Below are positions 35,931-46,015 of a stretch of DNA of 64,000 nucleotides, piece by piece; within the stretch, counting starts at the first letter, position 1; every line of letters starts with the position of its first letter. Source of the DNA: Alistipes provencensis (GTDB lineage: Bacteria; Bacteroidota; Bacteroidia; Bacteroidales; Rikenellaceae); the NCBI RefSeq assembly GCF_900083545.1, contig NZ_LT559262.1:3398324-3462323 (forward strand), given 5' to 3'. The notes beneath the pieces were generated by a model. The model saw nothing but the letters and a program-made list of their open reading frames with translations, had not been told where the DNA came from and ran no database searches. A program made the translations under genes and the position numbers.

Positions 35931-36830
35931 TCAAAATTCGGCCGTCAGTACAATCGGATAGTGATCGGAGACGAAGCGTACCCCGTAATCCGCACGGGTG
36001 ATCGTCCGGAACTGCACCGGCGTTACACGACGATAGAAGATATGGTCGTAATTCCATGTGCTTTTGGCCTCGCTCAATCCGAAATTATTGAAGCTGTACT
36101 CCCGATCGGAATCAGGCGCCGCATCGCGTCCGGACCACATCCACTCGTAGTAGGGATTCAGGCAACTGCGGCGCTTGTCATCCGTTGCATAGGATGCGTT
36201 CATATCGCCCGCAATGAATACGGGCATGCCGCGTCCGGCAATCTCCTTCATCTTCGCCACATTGAGCCGGGCACACAGCAAACGCGGTTCGTCGTTCTCC
36301 GCCTTATAAGGCAGGTGCGTGGTGAAGAAGTAGAACTCCTTTTGTGTGACATTCTCTTTCAAATGCACCCACAACGTAGTCCGGTAATTGCCGTCGGTCG
36401 TATTCCATGGCATCGAGGGAACGTCGGGAGTTTCGCTCAGCCAGAAATACCCGCGGTCGAGGAGCGTATATTCGGACGTCAGATAGAAGAGCGACATATG
36501 GCCGCACTGGTTTTCAGGATGGTTTTCGTCTTCGGCGATGTAAAACTGCCCATACTCGGGCAGCGCCTCCGAAAGATAGGTCCGCTGCTCGGGGCGCGGC
36601 TCCTGCATGCCGATCACACCGGGCCGGACATCACGGATCATCCTCACGCAGGACTCCCTGCGGGACTCCCACGACAGATCGCCCGTGTCGGCCTCGGTCG
36701 TCATCCGGATATTGAACGACATTACTTTCAGCGCGGCCTTTACGGGTGGAATTTCGTCTTCCGACGAGCACATGGCCACGAGCAGCGCTGTACAGATCAG
36801 CGCCAGTCGATTTTTATAGATTCGTCCCAT
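35931..36830 (-). CDS. EEP-fold hydrolase lipoprotein (EEP1)
   Basis: The 299-residue EEP-superfamily protein has a lipobox (LLVAMC, Cys21 from ATG 36830). The frame extends to a GTG at 36839 that overlaps the previous stop; ATG 36830 sits 5 bases after that stop and is preferred. Catalytic blocks: VMSFNIRMT, PGVIGMQEPR (Glu), FFTTHLPYK (His), FIAGDMNAS (Asp/Asn) and RFVSDHYPIVLTAEF (Asp-His). It is similar along its whole length to EEP2 downstream, so the pair arose by duplication, one lipid-anchored and one with a cleavable-type signal. The family cleaves phosphoester bonds. Confidence 0.9.
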   Translation of the reverse strand: MGRIYKNRLALICTALLVAMCSSEDEIPPVKAALKVMSFNIRMTTEADTGDLSWESRRESCVRMIRDVRPGVIGMQEPRPEQRTYLSEALPEYGQFYIAEDENHPENQCGHMSLFYLTSEYTLLDRGYFWLSETPDVPSMPWNTTDGNYRTTLWVHLKENVTQKEFYFFTTHLPYKAENDEPRLLCARLNVAKMKEIAGRGMPVFIAGDMNASYATDDKRRSCLNPYYEWMWSGRDAAPDSDREYSFNNFGLSEAKSTWNYDHIFYRRVTPVQFRTITRADYGVRFVSDHYPIVLTAEF

Positions 36831-36835
36831 CGCCG

Positions 36836-39076
36836 TCACTTGTTATACCGTATGGCAAAATAATCCATTGCACTGGAAGCATCCTTGGCCGGAATTTCGG
36901 ATACAGCGAACTTCGCAGTGCTGTTAACGGCGTTCCTTTCGGGGGTAAACCGGATATAAACTTTGCCGTGCCCCAGCATTTCGAGCGGTAGCGGCATGTC
37001 AATCTGCTTGTAGGCACCCAACTGCCAAGCCTTTACCGAAGAGCTGATTACCATATCCGGCACCTGATAGGAACCGATATACTTCCAGCCGTCATCGCCC
37101 GACAGATCGCCCGACAACGACCATTCGGCTTTCCAGAAGATCGGGGAAACCCCTGCTCCGGCCTTACCGCCCTGTACGGTAAACTGCATCGAGAGAAAAT
37201 CCGTCTCAATATCGGCAGTCGAAAACTCCACACACCACGATTCGCCCCGGTCGTTCGTATAGTCCCACCAGCAAGTCTGTTTCCATGACGTGCATGCAGG
37301 ACTTGTTTCCTGCCCCTTTCCATCGGCATTGATCTTGGCGTCGACCTTATCGCCTCCGGGATTATTGTAATCCGTGCCGTCTTCCAGAATGATGCCCATA
37401 CCATATCCCTCATTGCCGATATGGGCCGAGAAAGGCGGCAATGCGTTTTTCGTTCCGACCGGACCAATATAATTCCAAGTCGTATAAGTCGTCGGCTTGA
37501 TGGTCGTCGAATGGGAGAATCGCCCATTGGCCCCGAAAGTCGGATACCAATAATACCGTTTGTCGGAGGCATCCTGTTTTTGATCCTTAACATAACGATA
37601 CTCGGTCAGAAGCGCCGAAAAGCTCGCCTCGTCATCAAAACGAATGTCTTCGTAAGCCATGTGGCGAAGTTGGTAACGGCCGATATTGCCGTGCGAATCC
37701 TCGTCCGTCCCGTCCCCATAGACATAACCGGGATAAAGCTCGAAAACCACCACTCCGCCAATCTCACCCGACCCGTAGGGTAATTTCCGACCGTCACGGC
37801 GATAAGGACAGGTCGTGTTTGTGTAGAGATAGATGCTCGATCCTTCGATGTCGCGCATCAGACGCGGATATTTCGAGGTGATTTCATTATTGTGCGCATT
37901 CGTATATCCGTCGTGAATCGGGGTCAGTGCACCTTTACGGACGGGGAATTCACAGTCCCGAAGCGTTACAAAGGTATATACGTCATCGTCCGTCAACTCC
38001 GAAACGAATCGTCTTTTATCCGGAATGGCTGCTGCCGTTCCGGCTTCCTGCGCCGTCACCATTTGGGCCGTAACGCCCGAAATGACGTAACGTTCAGGAT
38101 TTTCATGCCGGGCAAGAGCGGTACCGTACAGCAGAATCTGCACTTTGTCATAACGCCTGAAGATATTGTCCCCGACGCCTGCCGTCTCGATCATAAAGCC
38201 ATACTTGCCATCGAGACTCTCGATGTAGGCGGTTCTTTGGCTGCCCGAGTAATCTATGGTCATCTCCGTTGTCCGGATATTTTCGCCGGCGTTGCCTGAT
38301 TCGGGATTACTTACGATATAGCCCTCGATAATGACATATTCGTCGACGGTCACCGACTCTCCGGCATCGGGCAGGCTGCGGATATAGCCGAAATCGACGC
38401 TTCGCCCCAGCATGTCTCCAGCGGTTTTCTGCATGACATAAAGGGTCGCAGAATGAGATTCATTCCAGCCGTCGGTCCATCGCAGGATGACGGAAGCCGT
38501 GCGGAGCTGCGAATCGTAAGGATTTTTATCGTAATCGAGGCGTAACATGCCTTCCCCATACGAAATACCGGAGATCCAAGCCTCGTCATCCCCGCTCGTA
38601 TAGACGACATCCCGTTCAATCTCGGAAAAATCGATGTTGGTGTCGAAACGGATAGCATCGCTGCCCGAAACGCTGCCCGAAACGATCAGCGAACCTGAGG
38701 GCAGACTCAGCGCCGGAGTCTGCCCGCCGCGCTGCCGGAGCGTTATCGTATCCCGGTGGAGTTTGTTATCGGCTTCGATCAACACCCGTGTCATACGCGG
38801 GAAATCGTCATTGTCATCGTAATCGATATAAAACGACGAATCGCCGTCAAGAGTTTCGGCGCTCAGCTCGGCCCACGGCGTTTCCTCAAGAAAGCGTAAA
38901 TGGCAGCGCCGGTTCGTAAGAACGTCAATATCCACATGCCCCGCCGTTGCATCGACCGTAAATTCGGTTGTTCTGGCTCCAAGCTCCACCAGCGGAGTGT
39001 CGTTGCTGTCGTCCACGTTGCATGCCCCGAGGAGAAGCGATCCTGCGGCAGCCGCGATTATGTTGTATTTATTCAT
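36836..39076 (-). CDS. lipoprotein with BACON-type and DUF5689-like domains
   Basis: The 746-residue lipoprotein has a lipobox at LLGAC. Residues of about 30-220 hold two BACON-like beta-sandwiches (first ending with DTITLRQRGG, second with ATLYVMQKTAG). A DUF5689-like OB-type module follows at about 235-460 (EYVIIEGYIVSNPESGN, AYIESLDGKYGFMIET, YDKVQILLYG). The last 230 residues look like a beta-sandwich ligand-binding domain (WNYIGPVG, WKYIGSYQVPD). DUF5689 proteins often sit beside SusCD and secreted EEP nucleases, as here. It is probably a surface binding protein for the locus B substrate. Confidence 0.8.
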   Translation of the reverse strand: MNKYNIIAAAAGSLLLGACNVDDSNDTPLVELGARTTEFTVDATAGHVDIDVLTNRRCHLRFLEETPWAELSAETLDGDSSFYIDYDDNDDFPRMTRVLIEADNKLHRDTITLRQRGGQTPALSLPSGSLIVSGSVSGSDAIRFDTNIDFSEIERDVVYTSGDDEAWISGISYGEGMLRLDYDKNPYDSQLRTASVILRWTDGWNESHSATLYVMQKTAGDMLGRSVDFGYIRSLPDAGESVTVDEYVIIEGYIVSNPESGNAGENIRTTEMTIDYSGSQRTAYIESLDGKYGFMIETAGVGDNIFRRYDKVQILLYGTALARHENPERYVISGVTAQMVTAQEAGTAAAIPDKRRFVSELTDDDVYTFVTLRDCEFPVRKGALTPIHDGYTNAHNNEITSKYPRLMRDIEGSSIYLYTNTTCPYRRDGRKLPYGSGEIGGVVVFELYPGYVYGDGTDEDSHGNIGRYQLRHMAYEDIRFDDEASFSALLTEYRYVKDQKQDASDKRYYWYPTFGANGRFSHSTTIKPTTYTTWNYIGPVGTKNALPPFSAHIGNEGYGMGIILEDGTDYNNPGGDKVDAKINADGKGQETSPACTSWKQTCWWDYTNDRGESWCVEFSTADIETDFLSMQFTVQGGKAGAGVSPIFWKAEWSLSGDLSGDDGWKYIGSYQVPDMVISSSVKAWQLGAYKQIDMPLPLEMLGHGKVYIRFTPERNAVNSTAKFAVSEIPAKDASSAMDYFAIRYNK

Positions 39077-39101
39077 GGTTGTCAGACTTTATCGGATTAT
39101 A

Positions 39102-39788
39102 CTATTCTCCTGCGATTTGCGTGAGGTTCGTCGACGTCGTGTACAACGTCCCGTTCACTGCATCGTCAACTTCCAGTGTCAGCCGAAGTTTGCGGACCGC
39201 TCCCGTTGCATTGGCTGCGGCCGTAAAAGTTACCGCATCCGCTGCGATCCGGATATCGGCAATCCACGGCTCGGCATCGGGAAGCTCCCCTCCGTCGACA
39301 TCGAGACACACCGTTTTCGCCGCAATGCGATCAAGCGCCCCGGTCAGATTGGTCTCAAACGGAAGGACGATCTCTCCACCCGCAGCATTGAGTTCTTTGG
39401 TCGGTTCGGTCAGCAGAATTTCCGGCTCAGACACAACGCCGGTTTGCGTAACGACGATATTTTTTTCAAGTCCGTTCGACCGGATAATGATCTCCGTCAT
39501 CCGGGCAATACCCGGATTATCCCCGTATTCAAGTACAAATTCGCCGTTCCCGCGCCCCGTATGCCGCCGGATCGCCGCCCACGAAATGTCTTCGGCAAAA
39601 AAAGCCGTCCAAGATTCCGTCGCATAGACCAGAACGGGCGTGGAACCAGCCGAAGCGTCGAGGGTCAATTTGTGCTGATTAATGGCGAGCGGCAGCTTCT
39701 GTTCGAACTCATGCTCGCAGGCAATGAACAGCGACACGGCCAGAAACATTGCAAATCGCCACCTTGTCGTTTTTATTTTAGGATTCAT
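39102..39788 (-). CDS. lipoprotein with two BACON-like domains
   Basis: A 228-residue lipoprotein. ATG 39788 gives a proper signal with lipobox LFIAC; the longer frame overlaps the preceding spacer. Two consecutive beta-sandwiches of BACON type are seen at about 35-120 (ATESWTAFFAEDISWAAI ... GLEKNIVVTQTG) and 125-228 (ending TSTNLTQIAGE). It follows SusD by 28 bases and precedes the DUF5689 gene by 25, which places it with the surface-exposed binding or spacer proteins of the locus. Confidence 0.82.
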   Translation of the reverse strand: MNPKIKTTRWRFAMFLAVSLFIACEHEFEQKLPLAINQHKLTLDASAGSTPVLVYATESWTAFFAEDISWAAIRRHTGRGNGEFVLEYGDNPGIARMTEIIIRSNGLEKNIVVTQTGVVSEPEILLTEPTKELNAAGGEIVLPFETNLTGALDRIAAKTVCLDVDGGELPDAEPWIADIRIAADAVTFTAAANATGAVRKLRLTLEVDDAVNGTLYTTSTNLTQIAGE

Positions 39789-39816
39789 GATCTTTTGATT
39801 TTCTGTAATTTGCATT

Positions 39817-41301
39817 TTACAATCCATAAGCGGCATAGGCGTCGTTATCCAATGCATAATTCGAATAGGTCACTTCGGTATCGGGAATGGGATAGTATTC
39901 ATGACACGGAAGGATGTTGGCCAATACGGCCTTCGACTCGGTCTGCAGCGTCGTGCGTTCGTACCAGTTACCCCACCGGACCAAATCGAATTTGCGCTGG
40001 AATTCACCCAGCAACTCCCGGCCCCGTTCCTCCATGATCTCGTCCATCAGACGGGCCCACGAACGGAAATGCGTATATTCGCCGATACCGGCACGACGTT
40101 TTACCTTATTCAGATACTCCATGGCGGCGTCCGCATCCTCTTCCTGCATGCAGAGACATTCGGCCTTCATCAGCAATGCATCCGCATAGCGGAACACCTT
40201 GTAATTGTTCGAGTCGTAGGTCGTCTGCATACCGTAGCACCAGAATTTCGGTCCGAAATAAGTTTTCGATTTATCATAGGTCTTGCCGTTCCAACCTGTG
40301 GACAACTGCATTTCACGACGTTTATCCGTACCGTCCGCAGGTTGCAGATTGTCATAAAAATAGGTCGTAGGAACGATGGGAACCCATGTCGTCGCGTTAT
40401 TTCCCAACTCGGGAATCTCCACGCCGGCATAGACCGACGTCCCCTCCGCGCGCGGACGGGGCATACAGATACAGGCCACATTCGAAGTGTAGATCAATCC
40501 GCCGGCCGTGTAGGTATGCTGGATTTCGAAAATGGATTCGGGCGTATTCTTCCGGCTGAAAGGAATATCCGAAAGCGGATATTGTTCCAAGTCGCCATAG
40601 ATAGCTTCCAACTCATTCAGTGCGCCGATTGCCGTATCCCATCGTTTGTTCCACATGGACATCTTGGCGATCAGCATCCATCCCATCGCGGCGCCACAGC
40701 GGTTGTCCGCGATCTCGCTCGTACGAATCTGCTCCATGCAGGGCACGCATGCCTGCAACTCCTCGATCAGTGCATTCCGGGTATCTGCGGCCGACATGCG
40801 GGGCAACCGTCCCACTTCAGTCAGCACTTCGACATCCGATACGTCGACCGTATAGAACGGGACATCGCCGAAAAACGACGTGAGCAGCCAATAATAAAAG
40901 GCGCGGAGGACCTTTCCTTCAGCGAGCAGCGGAGCCCGGACATCCTCTTCGAGCGGCGACCGCTCGATCCCGGCGATAACGGTATTGCAATACATGACTC
41001 CTTTATAGGCATTAGTCCAAACCTCGGCACCGAAGCGCGGTTTGGCCGGGGAGATGTCCAACTGGGCGTCCTGAGTGGCAGAGCTCGAATAACACAGGTC
41101 GGTAACGCTTTCGGTCGCCAGCATCATTTTGTAGGTATAGAGCGATTTGAGCGGAATATAACAGGAATTGAGCCCTGAAATGCACTGGGACTTGTCCCGG
41201 TAGAAGGTTCCGGGCGTCGAGAAGCCACTCGTATCCTCCTCCAGAGTGCAGGCACTCGTTGCAAGCAATACCAGCAGCATCGAATATAATTTTGCTTTCA
41301 T
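39817..41301 (-). CDS. SusD/RagB family nutrient-binding lipoprotein (locus B)
   Basis: The 494-residue lipoprotein has a lipobox at ATSAC and SusD features: an N-terminal GFSTPGTFYRDKSQCISGLN segment, helical TPR-like scaffold (KGVMYCNTVIAGIERS, AEGKVLRAFYYWLLTSFFGDVP), and the C-terminal FRYADALLMKAECLC and RKFDLVRWGNW blocks. It pairs with the adjacent SusC (12 bases upstream). Cys residues are more frequent than in the locus A SusD. Confidence 0.95.
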   Translation of the reverse strand: MKAKLYSMLLVLLATSACTLEEDTSGFSTPGTFYRDKSQCISGLNSCYIPLKSLYTYKMMLATESVTDLCYSSSATQDAQLDISPAKPRFGAEVWTNAYKGVMYCNTVIAGIERSPLEEDVRAPLLAEGKVLRAFYYWLLTSFFGDVPFYTVDVSDVEVLTEVGRLPRMSAADTRNALIEELQACVPCMEQIRTSEIADNRCGAAMGWMLIAKMSMWNKRWDTAIGALNELEAIYGDLEQYPLSDIPFSRKNTPESIFEIQHTYTAGGLIYTSNVACICMPRPRAEGTSVYAGVEIPELGNNATTWVPIVPTTYFYDNLQPADGTDKRREMQLSTGWNGKTYDKSKTYFGPKFWCYGMQTTYDSNNYKVFRYADALLMKAECLCMQEEDADAAMEYLNKVKRRAGIGEYTHFRSWARLMDEIMEERGRELLGEFQRKFDLVRWGNWYERTTLQTESKAVLANILPCHEYYPIPDTEVTYSNYALDNDAYAAYGL

Positions 41302-41313
41302 GTTTCTTACTGT

Positions 41314-44300
41314 TTAATATCTGATCTGAATGCTGAAAACGATCGTCCGGGGTTTCGGATAGGCGCCCATATCCACACGACGCATCGTGGAACCGTTGCT
41401 TTCGGTGGAAACATCCGGATCGAAGCCATTGTACTTTTTCCACAACCAAAGATTCTCACCGCTGACACTCAGTGAAATATCGCGCAGGAAGCGGGTCTTT
41501 TTCCGCAGATCGAACGTATAGCCTACTGAAACGTTCTTCAGCCGCAGGAACGAAGCGTCGTGTACTTGCAAATCGCTCGGAACGTTGACATCGCAGCAAC
41601 CGGCGCTCGGCAGATCCGAATCCGGGTTGCGCACGGGGTGCCATGCATCGAGCATGTAGCGGTACTGGTTGGTATGCTTGCTGCCCGACATGTAAAGCTC
41701 CGCATAATTATAGATCTTGCCTCCCAACGAATAGGTGAAATAGACGCCGATATTCAGCTTGCCGATCCGGAACGAATTCTGCAAACCGCCGTAAAGATAA
41801 GGATCGGCATTGCCCAAATACACCAGATCATCCTGATTGAGCGTACCGTCATGGTTCATGTCGTAATACCGGGGCAATCCGAGCGATTTGGCCGCACTGG
41901 TAATCTGGGTAGCCGAAGCGTAAGCATGGGTTACGCCGTTGCGTTCAAACTCTTCGGTACTTTTCCAGACACCGCCGTAACGGAATCCCCAGAGGGCATT
42001 GAGCGGATAACCTTTCACATAACCCTGCATCATGTAGGGATTGTTGCCGGCCGATTTGGCTGCGACGACGAAATCCTCAGTCCCGATATCATCCACCATC
42101 TGTTCGTTATGGGCCAACGAAAGGTTCGTGGTCCATGAAAAACGAGGTTTCACGATATTGCGACTCTCGATCGAAAGTTCCCACCCCTTGTTGGTCGTCC
42201 TGCCCAGATTGGCATAACGCGAAGAATATCCCGTCTGAGTGGGTGTCTGCACGGACATCAGCAGATCGCAGGTTTTGGAAAAATAACCTTCCGCCGTAAT
42301 CGACAGCCGGTTCCCGAACAATGCGATATCAAGAGCCGCATTGTAGAGATCGGTCTTCTCCCACGTCAGATTGGGGCTGTCCAGACGACTGCGATAATAT
42401 GCCACGGGTTGTGAACCGGCGAACAGATAACCGTTCGTAGTACTGGACATGGCGGCCAGCGACCGGTAGGATGAAATGGCGTCGTTACCCGTACGGCCGG
42501 CACTCAAACGCAACGAAAAATCGTCAATCCAGTTTACGTCCTTCAAAAAGGCTTCGTTCGAGATATTCCATTTGACAGCAGCCGAAGGGAAAAAGCCCCA
42601 CTTGTTATTGGCTGCAAAGTTGGAAGCGCCGTCGAAACGCCCCGTCACCGTCAGGTAATAACGGTGTTTGTAATTGTAGTTGACACGGGCCAGATAAGAG
42701 AGCTTGGTCTGTTTCGTCGATCCGGACGAAGCCGAGTAGGTCTCCTTGTCCAACACTGCGTTCATGTTGTTCCATGTGACATTGTCATCCATATAACCGG
42801 ACCCTTGCAGGGTGAAGGTATTGGATTTGAAAACGTAGGTTGTAAAACCGCCCAGCAGATCGAGATGATGCCCGCTCTTCGTATCAAGCCGATATGTGAG
42901 CGTGGTCTCGCTTGAAAAGCTGTTTTCATCGTATTCGCCGCGATAGGCCTCGCCGCCCTCCCCTTCGTTCTTCTTGGGCAGCGTGCCCGGATAATAGCGA
43001 AACGTATGGCGCTGGTAATTATAATAGGATTCCTGAGTACGCAGTTTGAGATTTTCGGCAAGGTCTATGTCGAACGCAACCGTGTGATTCGATGAAAGCC
43101 GCTTGTTGTTGTTCGTGTTCAAGGCAATCGTTGCGCTGGGCGTGTTGATCGGCGCACCGTTTCCGTAATAGGGATTGTAATTGTCGTCCGGATCGATCAG
43201 CGGGCTCAGGTAAATAGCGGCATGAAAATAGTTCGGCCCACCGATCTCAGCCAGATTGCTGTCCTGATCCCGGTGTGTAAACGCACCTTTATAACTGATG
43301 TTCATCCATTTGAACAACTGATGGCTCAAATTGATACGGCCAGTGATACGCGCCAGCCCGCTGTTGCGGATGATGCCTTCCGTGTTGTTGTAACCCAGTG
43401 AAGCGAAATAGCTGCTCTTTTTCGTGCTGTTCGAGACCGAAAGGTTGTAATTCTGATAACCGGCCGTGCGGGTGATCTCATCGATCCAGTCGGTGCCCTC
43501 GCCGATGGACAACGGGTCCGGAAGAGGATATTTAGACAGCGGCGTGGACTCATCGACCCCATCGCTGTTGAGGAAAGTATAGTCGTTGCGATAAAGTGCG
43601 AACTCCGTTCCGTTCATCAAATCCAGTTTCCGGGGCAACTGCGAAAATCCGACATCGGCTTTGAACGTAATATTGGGCTTTCCGGACAGCGAACGGCCTT
43701 TCTTGGTCGTGATAATGATGACTCCATTGGCGCCGCGCGACCCGTAAATGGCCGTTGAAGAGGCATCCTTCAGGACAGACACCGATTCGATGTCTGCAGA
43801 ATTGATGTCGTTCAGGTCGCTGATGGCATCCATCACGCCGTCGACAACGATCAGCGGCTCGTTCGAGGCCAGAATCGACCGGGTTCCGCGAATGCGAATC
43901 GAGGTCGTAGCGCCCGGTTCGCCGGTGGTGGACATGATATCGGCTCCGGCGATACGGCCCTGCAACGCCTGATCGATCGACAGCACGGGAGCATTCTGCA
44001 CGTCGGACATCTTGACATTGGTCACCGAACCAGTCATATCGGTCTTTTTCACCGTACCGTAACCGATCACAACGATCTCGTCCATCTCATTGGCTTCGTC
44101 CTCCAGTACGACATTGACCATCGTCGCAGAAGTAACTTTCACTTCGGCAGGCCGATATCCCAAATACGAGAAATGAAGGGTCATCGGAACCTCGCCCCGA
44201 ATCGAGAAACTGCCGTCGGCATTGGTCGTCGCACCGCGGGTAGTGCCGGCGACGACCACCGTGGCTCCGACGAGCGGCTCGCCTTTCCGGTTACGGACGT

Positions 44301-44703
44301 CTCCCGTTACGGTATGCGCCCGTTTCTCCGGGGACACGGGAGTGGCATGACGCGGATCGGCAAGAATGATATCCTTACCTTTAATCTGATAGGAGATGTG
44401 CAACGGTTTGAAAAGCCGGTCCAGAACGGAACGAACCGGTTCGTTCTCGGCGAGTATGGAGATCCGGCGTTGCAGATCATGGAGTTTGCTGTTGTAATAG
44501 AAACGGTATTCGGTCTGGCGTTCAATGGAATCCATAATTTCACGCAACGGCCGTTCCTGAACGCGCAGCGACAAATTTTGCTGCGGAGCCTGTGCCGATA
44601 CCGGTTGGAATGCGGCAAGCAGCAGGCACAGAAATAACTTTTTCCGGACTCCGACGATGCTCTTTTTTATCGCCGGATATCCGAAAAGAGATTTGTTTTT
44701 CAT
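41314..44703 (-). CDS. SusC/RagA family TonB-dependent transporter with STN domain (locus B)
   Basis: A 1129-residue outer-membrane transporter. Signal peptide, STN domain (about 40-110, LSLRVQERPLREIMDSIE), Ig-like domain (about 128-210, VTGDVRNRKGEPLVGATV), plug (EIVVIGYGTVKKTDMTGSV; GTRSILASNEPLIVVDGV; DASSTAIYGSRGANGVI) and a C-terminal barrel ending in an aromatic-rich strand. The STN domain indicates signalling to the FecR protein encoded 131 bases upstream, and through it to the divergent ECF sigma. Confidence 0.97.
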   Translation of the reverse strand: MKNKSLFGYPAIKKSIVGVRKKLFLCLLLAAFQPVSAQAPQQNLSLRVQERPLREIMDSIERQTEYRFYYNSKLHDLQRRISILAENEPVRSVLDRLFKPLHISYQIKGKDIILADPRHATPVSPEKRAHTVTGDVRNRKGEPLVGATVVVAGTTRGATTNADGSFSIRGEVPMTLHFSYLGYRPAEVKVTSATMVNVVLEDEANEMDEIVVIGYGTVKKTDMTGSVTNVKMSDVQNAPVLSIDQALQGRIAGADIMSTTGEPGATTSIRIRGTRSILASNEPLIVVDGVMDAISDLNDINSADIESVSVLKDASSTAIYGSRGANGVIIITTKKGRSLSGKPNITFKADVGFSQLPRKLDLMNGTEFALYRNDYTFLNSDGVDESTPLSKYPLPDPLSIGEGTDWIDEITRTAGYQNYNLSVSNSTKKSSYFASLGYNNTEGIIRNSGLARITGRINLSHQLFKWMNISYKGAFTHRDQDSNLAEIGGPNYFHAAIYLSPLIDPDDNYNPYYGNGAPINTPSATIALNTNNNKRLSSNHTVAFDIDLAENLKLRTQESYYNYQRHTFRYYPGTLPKKNEGEGGEAYRGEYDENSFSSETTLTYRLDTKSGHHLDLLGGFTTYVFKSNTFTLQGSGYMDDNVTWNNMNAVLDKETYSASSGSTKQTKLSYLARVNYNYKHRYYLTVTGRFDGASNFAANNKWGFFPSAAVKWNISNEAFLKDVNWIDDFSLRLSAGRTGNDAISSYRSLAAMSSTTNGYLFAGSQPVAYYRSRLDSPNLTWEKTDLYNAALDIALFGNRLSITAEGYFSKTCDLLMSVQTPTQTGYSSRYANLGRTTNKGWELSIESRNIVKPRFSWTTNLSLAHNEQMVDDIGTEDFVVAAKSAGNNPYMMQGYVKGYPLNALWGFRYGGVWKSTEEFERNGVTHAYASATQITSAAKSLGLPRYYDMNHDGTLNQDDLVYLGNADPYLYGGLQNSFRIGKLNIGVYFTYSLGGKIYNYAELYMSGSKHTNQYRYMLDAWHPVRNPDSDLPSAGCCDVNVPSDLQVHDASFLRLKNVSVGYTFDLRKKTRFLRDISLSVSGENLWLWKKYNGFDPDVSTESNGSTMRRVDMGAYPKPRTIVFSIQIRY

Positions 44704-44757
44704 ATCTTTGTAAAGTTTTTAAGATTACCTTCCGAGGTTGGCTTGAGAACTTTTTCG

Positions 44758-44789
44758 AGCAGGGTTTGTGTCGCATCACGAGCCCTGCT
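44758..44789 (-). promoter_or_regulatory. hairpin in the fecR-susC intergenic leader (locus B)
   Basis: On the minus strand AGCAGGG and CCCTGCT (44783-44789 and 44758-44764 on the plus strand) pair around an 18-base loop, 55 bases before the susC start. No T-run follows on the coding strand, so it is more likely a leader structure or processing site than a terminator. Confidence 0.35.
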
Positions 44790-44834
44790 ATTCTATTCAG
44801 GTCAGTTTTCTTTCATGGGCTGTTTGGATTAGGT

Positions 44835-45854
44835 TCATATATTCGGTTTCTTCCGGCTCAGCGTAATACGCTGCCGCCCTGCGACAACAGACTCGTACCG
44901 GACATCGATACCCGAAGATATCTGCATATATTCGAGAATCAACGACAGGTCTCGATTGTCGAAGGTTCCGGTAAAAGTATAGTCGCTCAGGCAGGCGTCA
45001 CGCACAACGAACTCTACCCCGAAATTGTGGGACAATCTCCGGATAACTTCGGGGAAAGGCGTGTCGCGGAAAACAAAGGTATTGTCCATCCATTCGACCC
45101 CTGAAACGGAAGGGTCCTTGCGAAGCGCGATTTGTCCCGAACTGATATTGTAACGCAGCTCTTCAGAGGGAGTCAGCAGATAATTCCGTATCCCGGACGA
45201 ATTGTCACCGATATCGACACGGACACGCCCCTCCAACAGGAAGACCTGCGCAATACTGTCGGCCGCATAGGCCTCGATATTGAATTTCGTCCCCAAGACC
45301 TGTATTTGCAGATCGTTGTCGGTCATTACGACAAACGGTCTGTCCGGATCATGCGCCACTTCGAAATAGGCCTCCCCGTCAAGCTTCACACACCGGGAGT
45401 CCTTCGCATATTTCAACGGGAACCGCAGGGAACTGTTACGGTTCAGAAATACCGACGTTCCATCAGGCAGCGTGTATTCGACCTTTTTTTCGGCATTTGA
45501 ATTCAAGGTGATATAGGCCCCGGCCGATACCCTGTATCCCGCAAAATACCATGCTCCGATATTCACTGCGACAAGAACGGCCGCTGCGACGGCAACCCGC
45601 TGCCACGAAAGCCGGATCGTCTGCCGCCTGCGGCAAACCGACCGCATCACCTTTTCATAGGCAGCCATCACATCCCGGCGACGAATCCGCTCGGCACGCC
45701 GCCGCGCATAGTAGATTTTCGCCATATCCAGCAGCATCACTTCGTTTTCGGGATCCGCTCCCATCCATGCCTCGACTTCGGCACGCACATCGGGTGCAGC
45801 TTCTCCCTCTATGTATTCGAGCAACATTTCCCCGGACGGTTCGGTCTGTTTCAT
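44835..45854 (-). CDS. FecR-family anti-sigma factor (locus B)
   Basis: The 339-residue protein has a cytoplasmic N-terminal sigma-binding region, one membrane helix (about 86-108, VAVAAAVLVAVNIGAWYFAG), and a periplasmic FecR domain (YTLPDGTSVFLNRNSSLRF, LDGEAYFEVAHDPDRPF) with a C-terminal STN-interacting domain. It is divergent from the ECF sigma gene and upstream of susC, the standard layout of a cell-surface signalling system. Confidence 0.95.
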   Translation of the reverse strand: MKQTEPSGEMLLEYIEGEAAPDVRAEVEAWMGADPENEVMLLDMAKIYYARRRAERIRRRDVMAAYEKVMRSVCRRRQTIRLSWQRVAVAAAVLVAVNIGAWYFAGYRVSAGAYITLNSNAEKKVEYTLPDGTSVFLNRNSSLRFPLKYAKDSRCVKLDGEAYFEVAHDPDRPFVVMTDNDLQIQVLGTKFNIEAYAADSIAQVFLLEGRVRVDIGDNSSGIRNYLLTPSEELRYNISSGQIALRKDPSVSGVEWMDNTFVFRDTPFPEVIRRLSHNFGVEFVVRDACLSDYTFTGTFDNRDLSLILEYMQISSGIDVRYESVVAGRQRITLSRKKPNI

Positions 45855-45934
45855 AAGTTCGTTTTTTTCATTCCGTTCATTACTAAGACAAAAAAAACGA
45901 AGCCGACCCTAAAGGAAATCGGAAAAATAATTTT

Positions 45935-45942
45935 CAAACCTA
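45935..45942 (-). promoter_or_regulatory. possible -7 element for locus B fecR
   Basis: The minus strand reads TAGGTTTG (TAnnTTTG), 80 bases upstream of the fecR start. A -33 motif is not evident. Confidence 0.35.
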
Positions 45943-45987
45943 TTCAAGCCGACCTTACGGGCCTTCCGCCCCATGAATCTTTTTTAC

Positions 45988-45995
45988 TATATTTG
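45988..45995 (+). promoter_or_regulatory. -7 element of the locus B sigma gene
   Basis: TATATTTG matches TAnnTTTG and lies 20 bases before ATG 46016 in an AT-rich stretch. No TTTG is present at the -33 distance. Confidence 0.5.
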
Positions 45996-46015
45996 CAAAT
46001 GAAACTCAGGTGACG

